A DNA stretch of 44,021 bases from Catenulispora pinisilvae. Its GTDB lineage: Bacteria; Actinomycetota; Actinomycetes; Streptomycetales; Catenulisporaceae. The notes beneath the pieces are model-generated. The model was given only the letters and a program-made list of their open reading frames with translations, did no database searches and had not been told where the DNA came from. A program made the translations under genes and the position numbers. Shown here piece after piece: positions 8,122 through 17,500 of this stretch (the stretch's first letter is position 1; the number at the start of each line of letters is the position of its first letter). Where the stretch lies: NCBI RefSeq assembly GCF_015356865.1, contig NZ_JAAFZA010000070.1, forward strand, positions 1 through 44,021. Reading direction: 5' to 3'.

Positions 8122-8334
8122 GGGCGCTCTTAGGGACCGCACCGGCAGCTCGCGCAGTAACGCGTCGAGGAAGATATCGAATCTGGGTGCTGCTTCGCGC
8201 AGGTTCAGCGAGTACTCCGTGCCGGCCAGCCAGCTCACGATCGAGGTGGCGAAGATGTACCAGCTCTGCTCGGCCAGCTCCGGGCTGGCGCCGGTACGAG
8301 TGGCAGGTGCTAGTGACAGGTGGCAGTGACAGGC
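8092..8334 (-). pseudogene. C-terminal remnant, possibly of a TetR-type regulator
   Basis: A minus-strand frame, readable from about 8334 to a stop at 8092, contains PELAEQSWYIFATSIVSWLA followed by a GTEYSLN stretch and FDIFLDALLRELP. This helical pattern fits the C-terminal ligand-binding domain of a TetR-type regulator. There is no start codon, ribosome-binding site or N-terminal helix-turn-helix. The upstream end runs into non-coding sequence just before the repeat element at 8354. It looks like a gene cut by the arrival of that element. The family assignment is tentative. Confidence 0.4.
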
Positions 8335-8645
8335 TTGTGGCTTGCGGTTGGCATGTTGGTTAAAGGCGATTTTTACGGAACTACCTGGTATTGACTAATC
8401 ACGGATCGAGACGCAGTTCGCTGTGGTGCTCGATGTGCGTGGGCGGCTGCCGGTTGTGTGGGTGGTGCGCGCAGGTCCGAGTCACTGCGCACGCGTTGTG
8501 TTGGCGGCAATCGCTGCGTGTGGTGGGTGCCTGAAGTCAACGGCAGGCGCCTCCGGCGGGGGCTCTTGGCTCCCTCGGGGAACTGGCGCGGTTCCATAGG
8601 GGGGTCGCCTCAGGGCCCTGCGCTGGCGGTTTGTGAGGTGGTGCG

Positions 8646-8820
8646 GTTCGTTCCCCTCGGTCGCGTCGTCAGCCCCAAGGGGTACAGCGCCGAACCCCGG
8701 GAGTAAAGTCCGCGCGCTGCGGTCAGGCGTGGAAGTGGCGGCTACGTACAGCGCGAACTTGACTCCCGAGAACCGGCACTGTAGGCAAAGCCCTGCCGAC
8801 GCGACCGAGGGGAACGAACC
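8646..8820. repeat. Inverted pair of about 70-bp units, element A left arm
   Basis: Unit 1 (about 8646-8716) begins GTTCGTTCCCCTCGGTCGCG. Unit 2 (about 8751-8820) is its imperfect reverse complement and ends GCGACCGAGGGGAACGAACC. Together they form a palindrome of about 175 bp that could fold into a long stem. Confidence 0.8.
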
Positions 8821-9200
8821 GAAAACCGACCGGAAGAAGAGCAACCGCAGGGCCCGTAGACACAGGCTGGTTGATGCCGCTGCCGGTGAGGCCCTGGCGG
8901 CGGGCCGGTAGTCAGTTGGTCGACAACATACCCGAGTGCAGCACAGTGCAACGGCGCCGGAGGTGAGCTTCGAGGATGCGGGCGGGATCGAGCTCGGTGA
9001 CCAGCTACCTTGTGCTGGTCTGACTCGGCATACCTGCCACGCCGGATGTATCGGTTGGGGCTGCCGGGCCGGTCCGCACCCGCCAGCCCAGAGTGCGCAC
9101 CCGCGCGACTGCCGCGCCGCCAGCCTCCGGACCGGCGGCCGAACTCGTCGAGTCGCCGGTCCCGCACCACTCGGCTTTGCACCTATCCGGTCGGTTTTCG

Positions 9201-9376
9201 GTTCGTTCCCCTCGGTCGCGTCGGCAGGGCTTCGCCTACAGCGCCGGTGGCCGGGAGTCAAGTTCGCGCTATACAAACCGCAGCTTGCAGGCCCGACCGC
9301 AACGGCGCGGACTTTACTCCCGGACACCGGTGCTGTACCCCTTGGGGCTGACGACGCGAGCGAGGGGAACGGACCG
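9201..9376. repeat. Inverted pair of about 70-bp units, element A right arm
   Basis: A forward unit (about 9201-9270) and an inverted unit (about 9306-9376, ending CGAGGGGAACGGAC) repeat the left-arm arrangement. The right arm as a whole is the reverse complement of the left arm. Confidence 0.8.
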
Positions 9377-9807
9377 TAGCCACCTCACAAACCGCCGCCG
9401 CAGGGCCCTGACCCGGCCACCCTATGGAGCAGCGCCAGTTCCCCGAGGGAGCCGAGAGCCCCCGCCGGAGGCGCCGGGCTCTTCACCATAGCTCTTGACC
9501 TTGATCTTGCTTGGGCTCTTGATCTTGATCTGGCCGTTGATCTGCTCTTGTTCCGACTTGCCGGAGTTGAAGAGGCCTGAGGTGAGGCGGGATCGTGAAC
9601 ACGGGAACCGGCAGCCGACAAGCACACCCGCCACCCCGAACCCCGAACCGGCACAACCATGACCGAAGGCCGTAAAATGTCTTTACAACCAACAAACTAA
9701 AGTAACCCGCCCCGCAAACTTCAGCCCCGAAAGAACCCCCGCAGCGTTGCCTCAGCAGCGGGTCACGCTGCCCCGCAGCGTCGGCCAGGTTTCAAGTTTC
9801 GCATACC

Positions 9808-9841
9808 GCTGACCATCCATAACGGCTGACCATCCATAACG
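9808..9841. repeat. 17-bp tandem duplication upstream of pit
   Basis: GCTGACCATCCATAACG occurs twice in direct succession, about 165 bases before the phosphate transporter start. It may be a regulatory direct repeat. It does not match the Streptomyces PHO-box consensus. The rest of the gap between 9695 and 10004 shows nothing else clear. Confidence 0.6.
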
Positions 9842-10004
9842 AGCGCCGCGTCCCACGAATCCGCAGCCGGCCGCCATCGCCCACCTTGGCCGCTCCCCCA
9901 ACACAGGGTGAGGTCCGAGTGAATCCAGATGAATAGCTCCCGCGCCCGGCACCAGCGCGCCTCGGGAGCGTTTCCGCAGGCCGGATGCGGTTACTCAACC
10001 GGTT

Positions 10005-11158
10005 GTGACTGGCAACAGTGTCCTGCTCGCGCTTGTAGTAGCCACAGCGCTGGGCTTCGACTTCACCAACGGCTTCCATGACACCGGCAACGCGATGGCC
10101 ACGTCCATCGCCACCGGGGCGCTGCCGCCCCGGGTCGCCGTCGCCATTTCCAGTGTGCTGAACCTGGTCGGCGCGTTCTTGTCCTTCAGCGTCGCGGCCA
10201 CGATCGCCAGCGGGCTGGTTCAGACCCATCTGGTGACGCTCACGATGGTGTTCGCCGGGCTGGCCGGCGGCATTCTGTGGAACCTGGCCACCTGGTACCT
10301 GGGGCTGCCCTCCAGTTCCTCGCACGCCCTGATCGGCGGGGTCATCGGGGCCGGGCTGGCCTCGGCCGGCGGGCACGCGGTGCAGTGGCACGGCGTGACC
10401 TCCAAGGTCATCCTGCCCGCGGTCCTGTCGCCGGTGATCGCGGGGTGGTGGCCGCGGTGGGGACGTTCCTGGTCTACCGGATCAGCCGCGGCGTGCCGGA
10501 GGAGCTGCGGGGACGGGGCTTCCGGCTCGGACAGATCGGGTCCGCTTCGATGGTCTCGCTGGCGCACGGCACGAACGACGCGCAGAAGACCATGGGCATC
10601 ATCACGCTCGCCCTCATCGCGAACGGCTCGATCGGCGCCCATGCCAAGGCGCCGGTGTGGGTCATCATCTCCTGCGCGCTGGCGATCAGCCTGGGTACCT
10701 ACGTCGGCGGCTGGCGTGTGATCAGGACCCTGGGCAAGGGCCTGGTGGAGATCGAGTCGCCGCAGGGGATGACCGCGGAAGCGGCGTCCGCCTCGGTGAT
10801 CCTGCTCTCCAGCAGCTTCGGCTACTCGCTGTCCACGACGCACGTCGCCACCGGCTCGATCCTGGGCTCCGGCGTGGGCAAGAAGGGCGCCGAGGTGCGC
10901 TGGTCGGTGGCCGGCCGGATGGCGTTCGCCTGGGTACTGACGCTCCCGGCCGCGGGCCTGGTCGGCGCGCTGGCCTACGCCACGGCCCACGGCATCGGCG
11001 GCACTACCGGCACCTCCACGATCTTCGTGGTCCTCGCCGCCTGCGCGACCGGCTTCTACCTCGCCTCGCGCCGCACCGCGGTGACGGCGTCGAACGTCAA
11101 CAGCCAGTGGTCCGGCTCGATGGCCCCGACGCCGGTCCCGGCCGGCGCGGCGCTGTGA
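10005..11158 (+). pseudogene. pit: PiT-family inorganic phosphate transporter with a one-base frameshift
   Basis: The 5' frame (10005 to about 10445) gives the N-terminal half of a low-affinity phosphate permease, with FDFTNGFHDTGNAMATSI and LPSSSSHALIGG. At about 10442-10445 the frame breaks. After LSPVIAG, the expected VVAAVGTFLVYRI continues in the next frame, through SLAHGTNDAQKTMGII and SLSTTHVATGSILGSG, to the stop at 11158. Restoring one G in the GGGG run would give a normal protein of about 384 residues, with both PiT signature halves and about ten membrane segments. A sequencing error or a recent mutation are equally possible. The start is GTG at 10005 without a clear ribosome-binding site. 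A small membrane protein gene follows. Confidence 0.85.
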
Positions 11159-11182
11159 ACGGCTGAAGGGAGCGGATGAGCC

Positions 11183-11434
11183 GTGAATTCCTGGATCAAT
11201 CTGAACGCGCTGTGGAAGATCGTCGTGATCGGCCTGCTCATGGGGGCCGGGCTGCCCGCGCTGTTCGCCGTCGGGCTGCGGGCTTTGGTGCCCCGGGGCG
11301 GGACGGTGGGCGGGACTGAGGCCGGGGCCGCAGCAAGCCCGGCCCTACTCGGCAAGCTGATCGCAGGGCTCTGTTTCGCCGCGATACTCGCGGCTATGGC
11401 TTGGGGTATCTACAGCATCGTCCACAACAGCTGA
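11183..11434 (+). CDS. Small two-helix membrane protein downstream of pit
   Basis: The 83-residue protein starts at GTG 11183, preceded by a purine-rich GAAGGGAGC. It has two hydrophobic segments, at about residues 11-35 and 55-78, joined by a Gly/Ala-rich loop. No named domain is recognised. Small membrane proteins of this kind are often found directly after Pit genes in actinomycetes, so a supporting role in phosphate transport is possible but not shown. The gap to pit is 24 bases, which suggests one transcript. A strong hairpin follows. Confidence 0.7.
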   Translation: MNSWINLNALWKIVVIGLLMGAGLPALFAVGLRALVPRGGTVGGTEAGAAASPALLGKLIAGLCFAAILAAMAWGIYSIVHNS

Positions 11435-11456
11435 CAAAGCTCTACATAGCTCTCCA

Positions 11457-11496
11457 CACGTGAGGCTCGGCTGGAGTCCCAGCCGAGCCTCACGTG
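11457..11496. terminator. Strong bidirectional hairpin terminator
   Basis: A perfect 18-bp stem (CACGTGAGGCTCGGCTGG and its complement) with a 4-base AGTC loop lies between the pit operon and the convergent surface-protein gene. There is no T-tract, as is common for actinomycete terminators. Confidence 0.85.
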
Positions 11497-11514
11497 ATCT
11501 ACCGACAACTCAGA

Positions 11515-14500
11515 TCAGACGCCCGTCCTCCTCGACCCCGCCAGATCCCTCGCCCGACGCCGCGCGGCGAACGTCAGCGCGCCACCGGCGGCCAGCGCCG
11601 CCAAAGCGGCCGTCGAGGTCTGCCACAGTCCGTCGGCACCGGTCGCGGGCAGCGTCCCGACCAGAATCCGAACCCTGGCATCGTGCGGGTCGTTGCTGTT
11701 GTTCCCGGGGTTCGGATCGATGGCGTCGCTGGCTGCGGTCGCCTTGTTCCGGATGTCCGAGCCGTTGCCCTGGTACGTCGGTGCCAGCCGCACCGTGAAC
11801 GTCCACGACTTCGACGCCTCCGGCACGAGCTTCGCCTCCGGCCCGCAGGTCACCGTGCCGCCGTACACGCCCGCCGGCCCGGTGCAGCCGTCCGGGGAGG
11901 AGAGGAACGACAGCATCTTCGGCAGCGGGTCGGTGATCCGGGCGTTCGGCGCCGTCGCCGGGCCGTGGTTGGTGACCGTGACCGTGTACTGGAACGTGCC
12001 GCCCGGAAGGACCCGGCCGTTCTTGGGCAGCTGGGCCACCTTCACCGTCGACAGGTCGGCCTCGGCCGGGGCCACCTTCCCGCCCGGCAGCGGCGCCGGC
12101 GGCGAGGTGTTGTCGCCCGGGTTGGGGTCCTTGGTGTCCGACGACGCGGTCGCCACGTTCATCACGTCCGAGCCGTCACCGACGTAACTCGGGTCCAGCT
12201 TCACCGTGAACGTCCACGCCACCGACGCGCCCGGCGCCAGCGACGCCCGCGGTCCGCAGGTCACCGTTCCGCCGTACACACCCACCGGTCCGGTGCAGCC
12301 GTCGGCCGAGGAGAGGAACGCCAGCCGGGCCGGCAGCGCGTCGACCGACTTGGCCGTGAGCGCCGTGGACGGCCCGGCGTTGGTGATCCGCACCCGGTAG
12401 GCGAAGGTCTGCCCGGGGCCGATCGGCGTGTCGGTGACCGCCTGCTTGTGCGCGGACAGGTCAGCCTCCGGCGGGTCCACCTTGCCGCCCGGCAGCGGCG
12501 CCGGCGGCGAGGTGTTGTCGTCCAGGTTCGGGTCGGGGGTGTCGGACAAGGAGGTCGCGCGGTTGCCGAGGTCCGAGCCGTCGCCGATGTAGGCGGGGTC
12601 GAGCCGCACCGTGAACGTCCACGACTTCGACGCGCCGCCGCCCAGGGAGGGCACCGGCCCGCAGGAGACCTGGCCGGCGTCCGCCCCGACCGGGCCGGTG
12701 CAGCCGTCGGCCGAGGAGAGGAAGGACAGGTGCGCCGGCAGCGGATCGGTGACCCGGACGTTCACCGCCGCGGACGGGCCGTGGTTCGTGGTCGTCACCA
12801 GGTAGTCGAAGGTCTCCCCCGGCTTGACCGGGGTCGTGCCGACGGCCGACTTGGCCGTCGACAGATCCGCCTCCGGCACGATCGGGCCCGGAGGGTCGAC
12901 CCGGTCACTGGGGTTCTTGTCGCCGCCGGTCGGCGAGGTCGCGGTGGCCACGTTGCCCTGGTCCGAACCGTCGCCGGTGTAGGCGTGGTCAAGCAGTGCG
13001 GTGAAGGTCCACGACTTCGACGCGCCCGGAAGCAATGCCGTCTGCGGACCACAGCTGACCGTCCCGCCCTCACCGGGGGTTCCGGTGCAGCCGTCGGCGG
13101 AGGACACGAACGAGATCTTCGACGGCAGCGGGTCGGTCGCGCCGACGTTCACCGCGGTCGAAGGGCCCTGATTCGTGACGGTGATGGTGTAGGTGAAGGT
13201 CTGCCCCGGCTTCACCGCGGTCGTCGACGTCGTCTTCACCGTGGTCAGGTGCGCCTCCGGCGGCGCGACCGGGCCGGGCGGGTCCACCGGGTCGCTGGGG
13301 TCCTTCTTGCCGTCGGTCGAGGACGTGGCGGTCGCCACGTTGGCCTGGTCGGAGCCGTCACCGGTATAGGAGGGGTCCAGCTTCACCGTGAAGGTCCAGG
13401 TCTTCGTCTGCCCCGGCAGCAACGTCACGTCGCCGCCACAGGTCACGGTGCCGCCGTTGGTACCGGCCGGACCGGTGCAGCCGTCGACCGAGGAGACGAA
13501 CGACAGCTTGGACGGCAGCGGGTCGGTGGTCCCGACGTTCACCGCGGTCGAAGGCCCGTTGTTCTTCACGGCCAACACGTAGTCGAAGGTCTGACCCGGC
13601 TTGACCGGCGTGGTCGACGGCGTGGTCTTGGTCATCGCCAGGTCGGCCTCGGGCCGGATCGGGCCGGGCGGGTCCACCGGGCCGCTGGGGTCCTTGGTGC
13701 CGTCGGTCGGGGACGTGGCGGTCGCCACGTTGGCCTGGTCCGTACCGTCACCGGTGTAGGAGGGGTCCAGCTTCACCGTGAAGGTCCACGACTTCGACGC
13801 GCTCGGAAGCAGCGACGGCTCAGTCCCGCAGGTCACCGTCCCGCCGTTGCCGGCCGTCCCCGTGCAGCCGTCCGCCGAGGACACGAACGAGATCTGCGAC
13901 GGCAGGGCGTCCGTGGCGCCGACGGTCACGGCCGTCGAAGGGCCCTGATTCGTCACCGTGATGGTGTAGGTGAACGTCTGCCCCGGCTTCACCGCGGTGC
14001 TCGACGTGGTCTTCACCGTCTTCAGATCCGCCTCGGGGTGGATCGGGCCGGGCGGGTTCACCGGCGGACCGCTGGGGTCCTTCTTGCCGTCGGTCGAGGA
14101 CGTGGCCGTGGCGACGTTGCCCTGATCGGAGCCGTCACCGGTGTAGGAGGGGTCCAGCTTCACCGTGAACGTCCAGGACTTCGACGCGCCCGGAAGCAGC
14201 GTCGCCTCCGGACCACAGGTCACGGTCCCGCCGTTCCCGGCCGTGCCGGTGCAGCCGTCCGCCGAGGAGACGAAGGAGATCCTCGACGGCAGCGGGTCGG
14301 TCGCGCCCACACTCACCGCGGTCGAAGGACCCTTGTTCGTCACGGTCACCGTGTAGGTGAACGTCTGGCCGGGCTTCACCGGGGTGGCGGAGGTGGTCTT
14401 CGTCGTGTCCAGCTCGGCCTCGGGCTTGATCGGGCCGGGCGGGAACACCTCAGGGCTCGGATCCTTGTCGCCGCCGGTCGTCGAGGTCGGCGTGGCGACG

Positions 14501-17500
14501 TTGCCCTGGTCGCTGCCGTCACCGGTGTAGGAGGGGTCGAGCATGACCGTGAACGTCCACGACTTCGACGTACCCGGGAGCAGCGAAGCCTCCGGACCGC
14601 ACGTCACCGTCCCGCCGTTCCCGGCCGTACCCGTGCAGCCGTCGGCCGACGACACGAACGAGATCCTCGACGGCAACCGGTCGCTCGCGCCCGCGGCCAC
14701 CGCCGTCGACGGGCCGTTGTTGGTGACCGTCACCTTGTAACTGAAGGTCTGTCCCGGGACGACCGGGGTGGTGGTCGTGGTCTCCTTGGCGGTCAACAAC
14801 TGCGCCGAGGGCGCCGCCGGTCCGGGCGGGAGCACCGGACCGCTGGGGTCCTTCGTCCCGCCGGTGGTGGAGGTCGGCGTGGCGACGTTGCCCTGGTCCG
14901 AACCGTCACCGGTGTAGGAGGGGTCCAGCTTCACAGTGAACGTCCAGGACTTCGACGCGCCCGGAAGCAGCGTCGCCTCCGGCCCACACGTCACGGTGCC
15001 GCCGTTCCCAGCCGTACCGGTGCAGCCGTCCGCCGACGACACGAACGACACCTTCGACGGCAGCGGGTCGGTCGCGCCGACGGCCGCGGCCGTGGACGGC
15101 CCGTTGTTCTTCACCGTCACGGTGTACGTATACGTCTCGCCGGGCTTCACCGGCGTGGTCGAGGCCGTCTTGGTGGCCACGAGCGCGGCGGTCGGCGTGA
15201 TCGGCCCCTTCGGGTACGCCGGGTCGCTCGGCGTCATCGTGCCGGGGGTGTCGGCCGAGGGGGTGGCGACGTTGCCCTGGTCGCTGCCGTCACCGGTGTA
15301 GGACGGGTCCAGCTTCACCGTGATCGTCCACGTCTTCGTCCCGTTGGCGGCCACAGTCGCCTCCGGTCCGCAGCTGACCCTGCCGCCGTTGCCCGCGGTC
15401 CCGGTGCAGCCGTCGGCCGACGACACGAACGCCACCTTCGACGGCAGCGGGTCCGAGATCCTGACGTTGCGCGCCGGGTCAGGCCCCTTGTTCTCCACCG
15501 AGATCTGGTAGGTGAAGTTCTGGCCGGGCTCGACCGGGGCGGCCGAGGCCGTCTTGGTGGCGACCAGGTCGGCCTGTTCCACGGCGCTGGTCGCGGTGGC
15601 CGGGTCGGAGGTCTGCGGTGCCACGCCGGCCACCGGGGTCCACGTGGTCGTGGCCGAGTTGGTGACGGTCGAACCGGCCGGGGCGCCGGCGTTGACCGTG
15701 GTCTGGAAGGTCACCTTCCAGGTCTCGCCGGGCTGCACGGCGCCGCCGGTCGCGGGCGGGCCGCCGGTGCCGATGGCGACCCGGACGACGCCGTTGGCGT
15801 ACCCGTTGGCGTCGCTCACCGGGGTCGTCACGCCGGTCGGGCTGATCAGCTTGATGGAGCCGGGCACGAACGTGGTGTTCGCGGGGATGGGGTCGTTGAC
15901 GTACGAGCCCGTGGTCTGGGTGTTCCCCGGGTTGTTCGCGGAGACCGTGTAGGTCAGGGTGTCACCGCGCCGGGCCGGGTTGTTGCCCTGCACGTTCGCG
16001 ACGGTCTTCATCGGCTTCAGGCAGCCGGGCGAGCCGAACACGATGTTGTCGAGGAAGTTGCCGATGCTGTTGTTGCCGCCGGTGGCGGAGACCGAGACGA
16101 AGGCGAAGCGGGTCACGGTCTGCCCGGCCGGGACGGTGTACGAACCGGTGTAGCGGCCCCAGGCGGTGTTGCCGTCGGAGATGGCGGTCGTGCTCTGACC
16201 GTCCGGGGTCTGGGCGACCAGCGGCCCGCCGGGCGGGCCCATCTCCAGAGCCATGACGTCGGTGCCCAGGCGTCCGCGGTGGGACAGGGCCCAGTTCATC
16301 GGGGTGCCCGGCACGGTCGGGATGTCCTGGTAGAGCGTGGAGACCTGGTTGGCGTTCAGCTCGACGAACTGGTTGCCGTCGGCCGCCGGCACCCCGTTGG
16401 TCCCGCTCTTCCAGATCTCGATCTTGTGGTCGGTGGCGGTGGTGTTCCAGCCCGGCACGGTGGAGTCGTCGACCATGGTCACGCCGCCGGAGGTCACCGG
16501 CTGCTCGAAGCTGCCGTTGACCATGTTCACCGGCACGTAGCCGCAGGCGTCCTTGGGCGCGGTGACCGAGGTGGAGGTGGTCGAGCGGTTGTCGGTCTGG
16601 TCGGAGTCGGTGGTGCCGGCGGCCGCGGCGATGGTCGCGGTGTTGTTCAACACCTGGGTCTTCATCGTGGCCGAGGTGTTGCCCTTGACGGTGACCACGG
16701 CCTGTCCGCCGACCGGGAGGTCGACGTTCGCCGAGACGTTGTTGCCGCTGCCCGAGGCGGTGGCGCACTTGGCTCCGCCGGAGGCGGCGCACGTCCACGT
16801 CACCCCGGTCAGCTGGGAGTCGACGCTGTCCTGGACGACGGCCCCGGTCGCGGCGGCCGGACCGGCGTTCGTCGCGGTCAGGGTGAAGGTGATCGAGTCA
16901 CCGGCCTGGGCCGTGGCCGGCGCCGACTTGACGACCTTCAGGTTGGTGCCGGTGTCCACCTTGAACGGCTGGGTGTTGCTCGCCGGGTAAGTGGCCGAGG
17001 GCGCCGTAGGGTCGCTCGCGGTGGCCACCACGGAGTGCGATCCGTCGGACAGCGCCGTGGACGGTGTGCACGACCAGGAGTTGTCCGGCTGCACCGTCGC
17101 GGTGCACAGCGTCGTCGAGCCCTCCTTCACCGTGATGGTGGTGCCGGGGACGCCGGTGCCGCTGATCGGCGGCTTGTTGACGAGCTGCGTGGAGTTGGCG
17201 GCCGGGCCGGTGATCACCGGGGCCGGAGCGGTCCACTGGAGCGTGACCGAGCCGTTGCTGCTCGCGGCGCTGCCCTGGCCGGCCTGGGTGGTGCCGTTGG
17301 TGACGCCGGTGCCGCCGGCATAGCCGGAGCCACCGCCGCCTCCGGTGTCGCTGTTGTTGCCTCCGGTGTCCTGCTGGCACTGGCCGCCGCCGCCACCGAA
17401 GTAGCCGCCACCGCCGGCGCCACCGGCGTCAGCCCCGCCGTTGCCACCGTTCCCGCCCCGGTACTGCGCACCCGCGGTCGGACCGGTGGAGCAGTTGTTG

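Larger units (their letters stand above)
8354..9694. mobile_element. Palindromic non-coding repeat element, copy A
   Basis: The element is about 1.34 kb. Its ends are imperfect terminal inverted repeats: TGTTGGTTAAAGGCGATT and then TTTACGG at 8354-8378, against CCGTAAAATGTCTTTACAAC and then CAACA at 9670-9694. Inside, a left arm (from about 8538) and a right arm (to about 9440) are inverted copies of each other around a core (about 8840-9170). The right arm also carries an AAGATC/CTTGATC-type hexamer-rich stretch at about 9485-9560. The stretch 8379-8537 is not shared with the other arms and looks replaced. A second copy in opposite orientation lies at 42653-43893. I find no convincing gene in it. 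No clear target duplication is seen. Confidence 0.75.

Noticed and set aside
8482-9327. Several open frames inside the repeat elements (for example with YSANLTPGHRHCRRSPADATE)
   Set aside because: The same peptide recurs in both orientations because the DNA is palindromic. Frames are not conserved between copies, and coding bias and ribosome-binding sites are lacking.
9695-10004. A PHO box upstream of pit
   Set aside because: No pair of 11-bp GTTCACC-type direct repeats was found. The 17-bp duplication there has a different sequence.
10436-10450. Programmed ribosomal frameshifting in pit
   Set aside because: PiT transporters are not known to need it, and the site is a plain G-run without a slippery heptamer or an obvious stimulatory structure.
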